Source: Chelonoidis abingdonii (Eukaryota > Chordata > Testudines > Testudinidae). Taken from it: a stretch of DNA of 64,000 nucleotides. The stretch covers positions 35,349,683 through 35,413,682 of the forward strand of contig NC_133770.1 of assembly GCF_003597395.2 (NCBI RefSeq), written 5' to 3'. Shown one piece after another: positions 24,015 through 35,113 of this stretch. Below the pieces are notes generated by a model. It ran no database searches. It was not told the DNA's origin and was given only the letters and a program-made list of their open reading frames with translations. Position 1 is the stretch's first letter, and every line of letters starts with the position of its first letter. A program made the translations under genes and the position numbers.

Positions 24015-24164
24015 CTTTACTCCTTGAATAATAAAGATATTTACATCTAAAAAATATGATCTTATAATTTATGTTGTTGCTTTGGAGATCCAGCTACCTA
24101 CTGCTGCTGCTTATTCCTCACTTGAAGTCACATGCCCGTCTGGGACATTAGAGTAATTTTTAGA

Positions 24165-24365
24165 GCAAATAGGAGACAACATGGTCTAATGGCCTGAGAA
24201 AGGGAGTAGATTTTTCTGAGTTCTATTTCTGCCTCTGCCACAGACTCAGCCCCTCATCCTGCACTATTAAATTCAGTGGGAGCTGTGCCATTGACCTCAG
24301 TGAGCCTAGGATCAAGACCTCATCGTATAGCCTGGGGAAGTCACTTAACTGTATCTTCTGTATAT
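24165..24365 (+). mobile_element. MIR SINE, interrupted
   Basis: ACATGGTCTAATGGCCTGAG...GAGTTCTATTTCTGCCTCTGCCAC is the MIR 5' and core. GGGAAGTCACTTAACTGTATCTTC continues MIR after about 90 bp of a different old repeat (TTCAGTGGGAGCTGTGCC). Confidence 0.6.
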
Positions 24366-24816
24366 GACAAAGTTGGACCTGCTTAACTGCAGTTGTAGTT
24401 TTTAACTCATTTAGATAAATAGCCCCGGTGCAAACTCTCTTATTTTGGCTTAAACCTGACTTATTTTGGTTTAGCTTAAGTCACTTAGGAATGTGCTTAC
24501 AGTAAAACAGGCCATTCTTCTTCGAGTGATTGCTCAGGTGTATTCCACTATAGGTGTGTGTGTGCTCGCCACGTGCACTGGTGCCAGAAGTTTTTCCCTT
24601 AGCAGAATCCGTAGTGGGGGAGCCCCGCTGCAACCTCTGGAGTGGCGCCGACATATCGCGCTATAAAGGGGGCTGCGCGCTTCCCCCACCCTCAGTTCCT
24701 TCTTGCCGCCAGTGAAGGTAGTCAGAACTTGCTCCAGCCTTGGCTGCAATGTTATAGCTTTAGTGGTATTCAGTTTCCCTGAAAACTTCTTTGCTGAACT
24801 TTCTCTCGCGAAGACC

Positions 24817-27413
24817 TGACTCAGGGCATGCCCCGTGGCCCAGGCTTCAAGTCGTGTGACTCCTGTCGCAACTCCATGCACAGAAGCGATCCACACAGTC
24901 AGTGTCTTCGCTGTCTGGGCGAGGCTCACATGCGTGATAAGTGTAAAATTTGCCGCTCCTTCAAGCAGCGTACAAAGAAGGAGCATAAGATCTGACTCCG
25001 GGCTCTCCTCATGGAGTCAGCATTGGCCCCGGCACTGGCGCTTCGAGCTGACCCTGCACCTGGCACCTTGTCTTCAGCGCGCAGCAAAGCGCCTCTGGTG
25101 CACCGTCCTGATTCCGCGCCCGGTACCGTGTCCTCGGTGCGTAGCGAGGTGCCGTCGACGAGGGAAGATTCAGCGGTGCCGAGAGAAGGAGAGGGGTGAG
25201 GCCAGACCCGAGTTGGGCAGCCCACGATCCCCATCGGGACACAGACCTCTGACTCACGCTGAGCAGAGTAGTCCAGTCCCGTCTGCGCAAGCCTCGCCTG
25301 AAGTACACATGCCTTTGATGCCAGAGGCAGCTCAGGCCGTGCGTGATATCCTGGTCCTCCCAGTGCTGGGTGTGCCGCCTCATTCAGGCCCCCAGTCCCA
25401 TGGGAAGACGTCCTTGGGCACCCATCAGCCTTCCCCAGAGGTGTCGGAGGTCGAGGTACCTTCCCAGGTTGAGGTGCTATCATAGCTTCCTACTCAGATT
25501 TGAACCTTAGCGTTCATAACCTGCGAAGCTAGCATGAACCCCTCTAAGCTTAATTACCAGCTTAGATCTGATGGCTGCCACCAGCCAAGAATTTCCAGTG
25601 TCTTGGCTCACTCTGGTCTCCCCAAAACCTTCCCTGGGGGACCCCAAGACTCAGAGGCTCTGAGTCTTACCACAAAGGGAAATAAACCATTCCCCCCCAC
25701 CTCTCTCCCACCCAGAATTTCCTCTCTGGGCTAACCTGAGAGTTACTGATGCAACCTCTTTACATCACAATACCAAGAAGCATGCTCCTCTCTTCCACAA
25801 AGAGACAAACCCAAAGACAAGGAAACAGAAAAGATTCTATCTCTCTTCCCCTTAGCTTCTTCCCGCCCTGGGACACTAGGAGAGTTAAACACAGAGAGCA
25901 GCTTTTCCCCTCCCCCCTGTCTTTCCTTTCTCCCACCAATTTCCTGGTGGGTAAGCTTTGAAAAATCCGGTTTCCTGATTGGTCCTCTTGTCAGGTGTTT
26001 GGTTCCCTTTGTTAACCCTTTACAGGTAAAAGAAACATTAACCCTTAGCTATCTGTTTATGACAGGTGCCGAGTAAAGTCCCGCGATACATGTCAACTCC
26101 GCATCCCAGCTCTTCAGTGAGCGAATCCTACTCCTCCGGTCTCTGATGCCGTCGAGAAAGTGACAAGAGACGGCACCGCTCGTCCTCCAGCCAGTCCGAG
26201 AGGAACAGGTCTTGCCACCGTTGGCACCGATGCTCGTACTCAAGCACCCGCCATCACAGAGGCCATGTTCGGAGTGCGTCCCGAGAGCCCCTGGCACTGA
26301 GGCGCCGTGGTGACAGCTGCCGCAGGGAGTCCAGAGACACCTCTTTGGACATTTACCTCTTGATTTCCTCCAAGTCGAAATCTCGGGGCAGGAGCCGTCA
26401 TAACAGAGACCACTCCAGTCATTCCTACGGCACCATTCATTCCTCCAGGACTTCGGCGTCGGCGCGCAGCCGTCTGTCCCTGGGCTGCACCACATGAGCA
26501 ACCAGCCCTGCCGGTGCCTGATGCGTCTCATTTCCAAGCTATTCCCTGGCAAGGACAATGGTGCCACTGGGCTCTTGTGCAGCCAAGACCTCGCTCTATG
26601 GCGGGAGCCTCTCAGAGTGCGTCCTGAGAGCCCCATCCTGTGTCACCTCCCCAGCACCGGGATCAGACTGTGGCCACCGAACCCCCAGCACCGACTCCAG
26701 CACCAGACCCGGACATCGAGCCCACGATGCCGTTGGTTGCTAAAGGCACTGCACCATCCATGTCTTCGGCGCAGGGTGATTCAGTTGTGGTGCCGCCTCC
26801 CTCTTCCCAAGAGAACTTCAAGGTGCACCAGGAGCTGCTTAGGAGGATGGCAGCAAATCTCGAGCTCCAGGCCAAGGAGATGGAGGAGCTCTCTGATAAC
26901 CTTTTTAATGTCCTCGCCTCCTCAGTACCGGGGCATGTGGCGCTCCCATTCCATCAGGGAGTAGCCAACATCACCACTGGCCTCTGGCAGACCCTGGCCT
27001 CACTTGGGCCAATTTCCAAAAAGGCCAAGAGGAAGTACTTCGTCCCCACAAAGGGTCACAAGTACCTATACATTCACTCAGCTCCTAACTCCTTGGTGGT
27101 AGAGTCGGTCCACCACCGTGAGCGGAATGGCCAGCCCGCGCCCACACCAAAAGACAAGGACGCTCGTAGACTGGATACCTTTGGGAAAAAGGTTTATTCA
27201 TCCATGAGTTTCCAGCTCAGAGTGGCCAACCATCTCTGGGATTCCCTCTCCAAGTTTGAGCCCCTTCTTCAGGACAAAGGTGGAATGGAATTTCAGGCTC
27301 TGATGAACGAGGGTGCAGCCATGGCCAAAGCAGCTCTCCAGGCGGCTTCGGATGCAGCGGACACATCCGCTCGTACGATGGCTTCCACAGTCTCCATGCG
27401 ACGGGTGTCGTAG
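24817..27413 (+). pseudogene. DIRS-1 gag-like ORF, interrupted
   Basis: The N-terminal part has a cysteine/histidine cluster CLRCLGEAHMRDKCKIC (24903-24953; C-x2-C-x4-H-x4-C-x2-C). A premature TGA follows 15 codons after its last Cys, then an Ala/Pro/Ser-rich region in another frame. An LTR (25478-26064) splits the ORF. After it, a clean frame at 26640-27413 (257 codons) holds the C-terminal helical domain (QELLRRMAANLELQAKEMEE near its middle, then AMAKAALQAASDAADTSAR near the end). In DIRS this protein is thought to package the RNA. Homologous sequence occurs in the second DIRS (CCHCC motif at about 50670-50620, minus). Confidence 0.75.
25478..26064 (-). mobile_element. Solo LTR, family B, copy 2 (587 bp), inside DIRS-1 gag
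   Basis: Same family as 7961-8915: shared blocks include GAAGCTAGCATGAACCCC..., TTCCTGATTGGTCCTCTTG and the TATGACA end. The left end reads TATCATA, one change from TGTCATA. GGTGC flanks both sides (25473-25477 and 26065-26069), a 5-bp target duplication. It is shorter than copy 1 because a central part (about 8430-8800 of copy 1) is missing. Orientation is given as for copy 1 and is uncertain. Confidence 0.85.
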
Positions 27414-27789
27414 CTCTCGCTTTCGGGGTTGTCGGTCGAGTCCCAATCTATAATGCAGGACCTGTCATTTGATGGCAAGGCCCTATTTGCAAAACAGACA
27501 AACACCCGTCTGCACGGGATGAAGGACTCCTGCACCACCCTTCAGATTCTAGGCCTCTACATCCTGACCCCTCAGGACAAGCCCAGGGCTCAAACCTCTG
27601 CTCCTCTGGCTCGGGGCAGATACGAACTCCCATCTAAGCTGCAGAGGGAACTAAGGCGTCGGTCCCAATGCTAATCCTGTTTAGCCCCACGGCCTGCGAC
27701 CTCAAAGGCCAGACGGCTGGGAAAGCGGCATTTTTGACTCATTGATGGGGGACACCGGGCCATTGCCAGTGTACCCCCACCCAGTTAAT

Positions 27790-28700
27790 AAATTTGCCTT
27801 GTATGAACAGTTTATTGGCCTTCCGACTGCAATGGGCCCATATAACATCGGACCAATGGGTCCTCAGCACCATTTCCCAAGGGTACAGGCTGCAGTTTGT
27901 TTCCACCCCTCTCAACTGTCCCCCATCTGGGCAGCTGTCTGGGATCCTGGAGCATGCCCTCCTCCTCCGCCAGGAGGTGGAGTGCCTCCTCTCCCTGGGA
28001 GTGGTGGAAAGGGTACCTCGGGAATACCAGGGCAGGAGATTTTACTCCAGGTATTTCCTCATCCCGAAAGCGAAGGGCGGGTTTCAGCCCATCCCCGACC
28101 TGCAGAATCTCAACCAGTTCCTGGTTCATTGCAAATTCCGCATGGTGTCCCTGGCCTCTATTATTCCATCCCTAGACCAAGGGGATTGGTTTACGGCGCT
28201 GGACCTCCAGGATGTGTACTTTCATATCCACATTTTCAAGGGTCACAGGCATTTCCTCTGTTTCCTGGTGGGTCAGGACCATTTCCATTTTATGGTCCTC
28301 CCCTTTGGCCTCTCTACTGCCCCCACTATTTACAAAGTGTATGGTGGTGGTGACTGCCCACCTCAGGAGAAAAGGACTGCGGATCCTCCCCTACCTCGAT
28401 GACTGGCTGCTCAAGGGCCGGTCTCGGTCTCTGGTGCAGAAGCAGATGAGCTTCCTGCTAAACACTTGCACAGGTCTAGGCCTACTGGTAAACGAGGAGA
28501 AATCCACGTTAATCCCAGTTCAACGCATAAGCTTTATGGGGCGCTGTTGGATTCTCAGGTGGCCATGGCCTCCCTCCCACGGAACAGATTCAAGATGCTC
28601 AAAGCTCTCATCACCTCAGTCATGGCCTTTCCAGTATCCACGGCACGGGTGTGCCTGCAAATCCTAGGCCACATGGCAGCATGCACCTATGTGGTGTGAC
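27790..28700 (+). pseudogene. DIRS-1 reverse transcriptase, frameshifted
   Basis: RT blocks appear in order: KAKGGFQPIPDLQNLNQF and DWFTALDLQDVYFHI in the frame 27794-28402, then VLPFGLSTAP in the same frame. The catalytic box LPYLDDWLL is in another frame (28212-28667), so a frameshift lies between about 28340 and 28390. The thumb-like VNEEKSTLIP follows, and frames switch again near 28550. The YLDD aspartates are intact. The order RT then RNase H matches DIRS and gypsy-like elements. Confidence 0.88.
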
Positions 28701-28885
28701 ATGCCAGGCTTCGGATGAGGCCCCTTCAGCTCTGGCTGGCCTCCCGGTACTCCCAGACCAGGGATGGCCTGGACAAGGTTGTCACGGTGCCACCCAGGGT
28801 GGTGGCAGATCTCCAATGGTGGTCTCTCCTGAGCAACATGCTCTAGGGTATCCCCTTCCGAGAGCCCCTTTCCTCACTAGACCTA

Positions 28886-29330
28886 GTGTCAGACGCCTTG
28901 GACCTGGGCTGGCGAGCCCACATGAGGCATATCAGGACCCAGGGCATGTGGTCACCAGAGGAACTGACCCTGCACATAAACATCAGGGAGTTCAGGGCCG
29001 TATGCCTGGCGTGCATGGCATTTTGCCAGCACATACAGGGGAAGGCGGTCAGAGTCCTTACAGATAACACGACTGCCATGTATCACATCAACAAACAGGG
29101 GGGCACTCGTTCCTGGGCCATATGCCAGGAAGCCCAACTCCTGTGGGAGTTTTGTATAGCCCACAATGTACTTCTACCGGCTTTGTACCTGGCAAGAGCA
29201 ACACGCTCACAGACTGCCTGAGCAGGGTGTTCTCCCAGCAGCATGAGTGGTCCTTGCACAGGGAAGTAGCCAGGTTGATCTGCCTACAGTGGGGTGCTCC
29301 CCAGGTAGACCTGTTCGCCGTCACCCAGAA
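28886..29330 (+). pseudogene. DIRS-1 RNase H domain
   Basis: The frame 28886-29221 shows the first catalytic Asp in SDALDLGW (28892), Glu in INIREFRAV (28988) and Asp in LTDNTTA (29063). The fourth Asp (LTDCLSR, near 29215) falls in a neighbouring frame (29122-29334), so a small indel precedes it. TDNTTA-xx-INKQGG is the form typical of DIRS RNase H. Confidence 0.85.
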
Positions 29331-29744
29331 TTGACAGTGTCCTCGCTTCTGCTCCAGAGCGGGACAGGAAGACGGGGCGATATCAGTTGCGTTCCTGCTC
29401 CCATGGTCAGAGTCCCTGTTGTACACCTTCCCGCCCTTCCCCTTAACAGGTAGGGTCCTACAGAAGATGAAGTCAGATGGGACAAGGGTCATTCTCATAG
29501 CCCCACATTGGGCTCGTCAGCATTGGTACGAGTCCCTACTGCAACTCTTAGCGGCCCCTCCGTGCATGCTGCCGCTCCGCCCGGACCTCCTCTCCCAGGA
29601 GGAAGTTCGTCTCCTCCATCTCAACCTAGCCACGCTCCACCTGACAGCGTGGCTGGTCCATGGTTAAATGAGGAGGAAGGGAGGCGTTCTGAGGATGTGA
29701 GGAAAGTCCTGCTGGAAAGTAGGAAACCCTCCACACGTTGAACC

Positions 29745-30700
29745 TACCTGGCTAAATGGTATAGGTTCTCTATGTGGGCGAGGGATAAAGGTTCCTCTTC
29801 CTCCTCCACGTCTATCCAGTTTGTCCTCGACTACTTCCTGTCCCTTAGGACTTAAGGGCTGGCACCCTCCCTGATCAGGGTGCACCTGGCGGCCATTTCG
29901 GCTTTCCAACCCCCGGTGCAGGGCCTGTCTGTGTTCTCGCATCACATGACGGCCCTGTTTCTGAACGGGTTAGATCGAGCATTCGCTTACGCCAGACCTC
30001 CGGTCCCGCTCTGGGACCTGAACCTGGTGCTCTCCTGCCTCACAGGGCCTTCCTTTGAGCCTTTAACCATGTGCTTGTGGTCCCACCTGTGGTGGAAGGT
30101 GGCATTCCTAATGGCCATCACCTCAGCCTGCTGGGTCTCGGAGCTCAGGGCCCTGACTTCTGAACTGCCATATACGGTTTTCCATAAGGACAAGTTTCAG
30201 CTCCGCCCTCACTCTGCTTTTCGCCGAAGGTAGTCTGGGCTTTTCACATGAATCAGGATATTTTTCTCCCGATCCTCTGTCCTAAACCCCATTCCTCCAG
30301 TGAGGAACGCCGCATACACATGTTGGACACGCGCAGAGTGCTGGCCTTTTACCTAGATAGAACTAGGTCATTTAGGAGGTCCCCCCAGCTTTTTATTGCT
30401 TCGGTGGAGTGTATGAGGGGACAGCCAGTGTCCACCCAGCGGATCTCCTGCTGGATCACCTCATGCATTCGCACCTGTTACGACCTGGCAGGGGTTCTCC
30501 CGCCTCCTATTGTGAAGGCGTATTCGACCAGAGCCCAGGCGTCGTCAGTGGCCTGTGTGGCTCATGTCCCTATTCCAGACATCTGTAGGGCTGCTACGTG
30601 GTCCTCTGTCCACACCTTTTCATCGCACTATGCAATCATCTCCCAAATGAGGGATGACGCTGGGTTTGGTAGGGCGGTGCTCCACCCAGGTAACCCTTGA
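29745..30700 (+). pseudogene. DIRS-1 tyrosine recombinase, catalytic residues altered
   Basis: The N-terminal core-binding part starts near 29745 (WYRFSMWARDKG) and meets a TAA near 29851. The catalytic part runs 29880-30233 and 30248-30700, with a stop between. The usual ARRVSEL box reads ACWVSEL here (codons 30129-30134), so the catalytic Arg is Trp. The usual H-x-x-R box reads YSTR (30521), so the His is Tyr while the Arg is kept. The nucleophile region ICRAATWSS...FSSHYAI is present near the end. All three substituted codons fit C-to-T changes at former CpG sites. In the family this enzyme inserts the circular cDNA. Confidence 0.85.
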
Positions 30701-30754
30701 AACTTTACATTTAAACTCCTATCCGCCTCCATCAGGTATAGCTTGGAGTCACCT

Positions 30755-30850
30755 ATAGTGGAATATGCATGAGCAATCACTCGAAGAAGAAAGGACAGTT
30801 ACCTGTTCCGTAACTGCCTTTTTTCAAGTTGTGTTGCTCAGGTGTATTCC
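30755..30850. repeat. DIRS-1 internal complementary region
   Basis: CTATAGTGGAATATGCATGA then GCAATCACTCGAAGAAGAA is the inverse of 24516-24556. The next block (30791-30814) is the inverse of 31090-31116. Joining both outer termini in one internal site is the hallmark of DIRS elements. Confidence 0.85.
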
Positions 30851-31224
30851 ACGTCCTACCCTCCTTCCCCTTTGTCAGAGTTGTCTGGCAAGAAGGAACT
30901 GAGGGTAGGGGGCAGCACGCAGCCCCCTTTATATTGCAATATGTCGGCGCCACTCCAGGGGTCGCATCGGGGCACCTCCCACTATGGATACTGCTAAGGG
31001 AAAAACTTCCGGCACCGGTGCACATGGCAAACATGCATACACCTATAGTGGAATACACCTGAGCAACAAACACATCTCAAAGAACGCCAGTTACGGAACA
31101 GGTAACTGTCCGTCCTTAAACTGAAATCAGAGGTAAAACTGGGGCAACTTGTGTGTGTAGACAAGGCCTCAGTTTCCACATTTGTAAACATGAGAGCTGT
31201 ATTTACTGACGCAGAGGTTTGCTG

Positions 31225-31672
31225 TGAGCAGCGATAGATTAGCCACTGAGCCAATGGGTCTCGTGCCCAGGGGCCCCGGACAATTGTGGGTTCCGGGGTT
31301 CCAGAAAGATGAACACTCCCATGCCCGCCTGGAAGTCCTGCCAGGGAGTGGGGTTGGGGCCTGGGGTCAGGGCATAGGGGCTTGCCCCCCTCCGCCTGGC
31401 TGGTGCTGGAGTGTCCCAACCCCACTCCCCATCAGCAGCACTGCAGGTATGGTTGCCAGTTTTGGCTGGATGTACTCCTGGAGGTTTCTGCACATGACAC
31501 AACCTTTAATTAAAGATTAATCTTTAATTCCTGGAGACTCCAGACCAATCCTGGAGGATTGGCAACCCTAGTTGGGGGGGGTAAGAAAGGGAGGACTCCT
31601 GGCAGAAGGGGTGGGGAGGGGCCCCCACTTGCTCTGGCTCGGGGCCCCACAAAACCGTAATCTACCTCTGGG
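31225..31672. mobile_element. Non-autonomous DNA element, imperfect inverted ends
   Basis: The left end GCAGCGATAGATTAGCC and the right end GTAATCTACCTCTGGG are imperfect inverted repeats. Matching GGGCCCC blocks lie just inside. It is non-coding and contains another nested MITE (31449-31570). Class uncertain (hAT-like). Confidence 0.45.
31449..31570. mobile_element. Short palindromic MITE
   Basis: TATGGTTGCCAG at the left mirrors TTGGCAACCCTA at the right, with an internal palindrome TTAATTAAAGATTAATCTTTAA. The TA at both ends would suit a Tc1/mariner-type target, but this is inferred. Confidence 0.6.
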
Positions 31673-31679
31673 TATGAGA

Positions 31680-32535
31680 ATTAATGTATTAATTTGAAAA
31701 TGCAAAGCCTTATAGAACTGCTAAATATTAGTATGCGAGTAGGAGTATGATTTCAAATCAGGCTTGAGCAAGAGAGAAATCATCGAGGCTAAATACTTCC
31801 ATCTGCATTTGCATGAGACTCCCATTGACCTTAATATGAAGGATAGCCAAGGATCCAAGATCAGATTGTGACCACTAAAACCAAAGAAGGTTTCACATGG
31901 ATGGGCCCAGCATCAGAAATATATATGTATGAGAGAAGCAGAATGGCCTCCAAACAGAAAATTCCAGTCTTCCCAAGCAGCAGCAGCAGCAGCAGTGAAA
32001 TCAATGGGAGTTAGGCACCTAAATACTTTTGAGGATCTTGGCCTAAGTCCCCTCCGCTTTGTGTGGCATTTAACACTGGGGCTCTGAGAATGAGCACACT
32101 CATCTGGGTTAGCACTGAGGAGCTAAATAATATGTTCATTTTTTACTCCTTCAGCCTATTTCTCCCAGATCCAGCAGGAACCCTGCCTCCTCCTTCCCCT
32201 GTAGAAAAGAGACACCTCTGATCAAGCAAGGACAGATGCCTTTTAGAATAGGCAGAATGCCTTACATATCTTACCAGTACTCACTGCTGGCTGCCTCTCC
32301 CAGCACAGACATATTCTGGGGTCCTGCTGCACTGCCTGAGAGCAGCATAAACCCACTGGTTTTCCCTCTTCCACCTCACTACATTTTGGACCAAACTGCC
32401 CCTGCTGCTGTTTTGTGGTGAGCATAAAGGCTGAGATTCCTCCCAAAAGTCCCAGAATGGCCCTTTCTCCAAGGCACACCATCACCAGGCAGTGATACCT
32501 TAAACCCTGGACACTACCCACCTCCCAGCTTACAG
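31680..32535. other. Intergenic, short CAG repeat
   Basis: A (CAG)6 run is at about 31978-31995. No gene or named repeat is seen. Confidence 0.45.
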
Positions 32536-33140
32536 TTGGTGGAAGAGATGGGCTTTCGCGCTTCACCGAGCTCTTCGTCAGGTTTGGGGAAGGTAACCAG
32601 AGTGTCTAAGCTAAATACGAGTGGGGACAGATTGTTATGCATATGGGGTTCACATATGCTGTAGGAGCCCACTAAAAAATGAGTCAGCAAGTAGTGGGGT
32701 GAGTTACAAATAGTTATAATGAGCTATAAAACCAGTGTCTCTGTTGAGTCCATGGTTTTTAGTGTCTATTAGAGGTATGAATTTCAATTCCCAATTTCAT
32801 CTTTTGAAGGTATTGTGCAGGTTTCCTTTGAAGATGAGGACTGCAGAGGTCAAAGATGACGTTATTGCTTTGTGAAAAGTGTTTGCCCAGGGGTGATATA
32901 GTGTTTTTGTCTTTTATCATTTTTTGTGTGTGAGTTCATTCATGAGACTAGTGATTGTCTGGTTTCACCACACAGCTGTTGTTGGGGGCATTTAGTGCAC
33001 TGGATATGGTATATGTGCTGTGATAGGTATTTATAGGACCCATGGATCCTGAAAGGTATGTTGTGGTGGGTATTGATCATTATAGCAGTTCAGATATGTC
33101 TACAGGTTTTGCATCTGTTGTTCTGGCAGACACCTGGAAG
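32536..33140 (-). pseudogene. Penelope-like element, GIY-YIG endonuclease remnant
   Basis: The minus strand reads, with stops, a Cys-rich lead-in (CKTCRHI), then HIYHIQCTKCP, LCGETRQSL and MNSHTK. It ends with a segment resembling the KIKLIxxFDT-type C-terminus. Penelope-like elements carry a GIY-YIG endonuclease after the RT in just this order (VYLLQC...YVGETGQSL...R-x-NSH). Here the second tyrosine of the motif is lost (CGET) and several stops occur, so it is inactive. The 3' end has AGCTCGGTGAAGCGCGAAAG (minus), commonly seen near the end of vertebrate Penelope copies. The RT part is absent. Confidence 0.7.
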
Positions 33141-35113
33141 CAGTTAGTTTCTAAAGAGATTATTTAGACAATTCCTGCCCCCAGGCACTTACCTGCTTAT
33201 GGCCAGATTGCGATCTTTGATGTACATTCATGCAGAGAAGTAAGAGGGTTAATAATAAGGGAAGCCAAAGACATCAGGGAAAAATCCATGGTTGGCAGGA
33301 CTAAGAACAACCAGTAGGAGCTTTTAAAGTATATTAAGAACCATCCTATACCTTAGTAATAGTATAGACCCCTTACTAGATAGAGGTAGAAACATTGTTA
33401 ATGATGCAGAAAAGGAAGAAATTATCAAGGAATAATTCTGTTCTGTATTTGGAAAGAAACTGGATGATGTGCTTGTATCACATGAAGATGATGAAGTACT
33501 TTCCAGTTCGTTAGTAATCAAAGAAAATGTTAAACAACATCTGCAAGGGATAAACATTTTTTAAATAAGCAGGCCTGGATAACTTGTACTCAAGAGTCCT
33601 AAAAAAACTGACGGAGATCTCTGGCTTGCTGAGGCTGATTTTTAATGTCTTGGAATACCATGGAAATTCCAGAAGACTGCTAATTTGGGGCCAATATTCA
33701 AAAAGGGCAAGGATGATGATCGGGTAGCTACCGGCCAGTTAGCTGCACATCAATCCTGGACGAGGTAATATAAAAACTGATACAGGATTGAGTTAATAAA
33801 GAATTAAAGGATAGGAATATAATTAATGCCAGTTGTGACCCAGGGACCATGGGTGCCAACTAGCAGAGGGCACAGGGGGTGGATAGTGTTGTGCAGGAAT
33901 CCCCTGAATCAGATATAGGCAAAATAATTCACCAAAGAGTGGTATGTGCGTTTTCTCTTGAGAGTCCTTAGCCCACTGGTCATCATAATCACTGTGAAAT
34001 TTCTGTTTGGATAATATTTAAGAAGTTATATAAGTATACACATACTGAAAATTATGTTCTTAACAACTTGGATTTAAGGCAGATCAGCAGGAGGTGACAT
34101 ACATTGGAAATGTTCCTTAAAGGCAGGAGGTAACAGACACCTATCTCCCTGTCTTGCCATTTGAGTATTGCATGCCTAGTTGCATAGTGAGCCAGGTGCA
34201 AATTAAGAGATTATAAAATCTACAAAACAGAAAATCTACAGAAAGAAACAAATAGTGCATGTGTGTAGGTCATTGCCTCAAAGAATGAAATCAGGTTTGT
34301 TTAACAAGGCCTGTTTTCCAAAAAATCATGTTGACTGATGTGATGCTTGCATAGGTGTAATAGACTTTTGTAAGGTGTTTGGCTCAGTAAGCATGAAGTG
34401 ATTAAAAAATTAGCGCTATACAATTTCAAAAGAGCAAACAATTTCAATGGATTAAAAATTGGCTATCTGACAGATCGCAAGAAGTTGTCATCAGTGAGGA
34501 TCATCATTGAATAGGGGGGTTCAAACACCAGACACTATTCAACATGTTCATCAATCATTTGGAAATAAATATAAAATTGCTGCTTATATAATTTGTGGAT
34601 GAATCAAAGATTGGCATAATGGTAAATAATGATGAGGACAGAGCAGACATACAGAATCATCTGGATCACTCGGTAAGATGGACCCAAACAAAATACACTT
34701 TAATATAGCCAAATACAAAGTTATACATCTAGAACAAAGGAGTACAGGCCATACTTTCAGAATAGGGGACTCTATCCGGGGAACAATGATTCTGAAAAGG
34801 ATCTAGTGGCCATAGCAGGGTGATGACCCAGTGCCTTCCTCTGCCTGTGGTAATTGGATTTTTGGTGTCCAGTAAGTACAGGTCCCCTTTCAAACAGACT
34901 TTTTATTTGAAAACAGAGCACCTGGCAACCCTACTGTCATAGTGGAAAAGCAACTCGAGCTCCCAGTGTGATGCTGTGGCAAAAAGAGCTAATGTGATCC
35001 TTGGATGTATAAATAGGGGAGTAGCGAGTACGAGAAGGGGGGTGATTTTACCTTTCTATGCAGCATTGGGGAGATCAGTACCAGAGTACTGCACCCAGTT
35101 CTGATGTCCACAT

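Larger units (their letters stand above)
24513..31117 (+). mobile_element. DIRS-type tyrosine-recombinase retrotransposon, copy 1
   Basis: Full architecture is visible. The left terminal repeat (24513-about 24725) recurs inverted at the right end (about 30853-31117). An internal complementary region (about 30755-30850) joins the complements of both outer ends: GAGCAATCACTCGAAGAAGAA complements the extreme left, and GGACAGTTACCTGTTCCGTAAC complements the extreme right (31090-31112). In DIRS elements this region templates circular DNA that a tyrosine recombinase inserts without target duplication; none is seen. Coding order on plus: gag-like, reverse transcriptase, RNase H, recombinase. A TATAAAGG lies at 24662 in the left repeat. 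Stops, frameshifts and an LTR insertion make it inactive. Confidence 0.9.
24410..31180. mobile_element. MITE interrupted by DIRS-1
   Basis: About 24410-24512 (GGTGCAAACTCTCTTATTTTG, GGTTTAGCTTAAGTCA) and 31118-31175 (AAACTGAAATCAGAGG, then TGTGTGTAGACAAGGCC) read as the two halves of a single Harbinger-like MITE ending in GTAGACAAGGCC. The DIRS element lies between them. Confidence 0.55.

Noticed and set aside
24835..25485. 216-codon plus and 185-codon minus frames
   Set aside because: Shadow frames over the GC-rich DIRS-1 gag-like ORF and adjoining LTR; the real gag cysteine cluster is in another frame.
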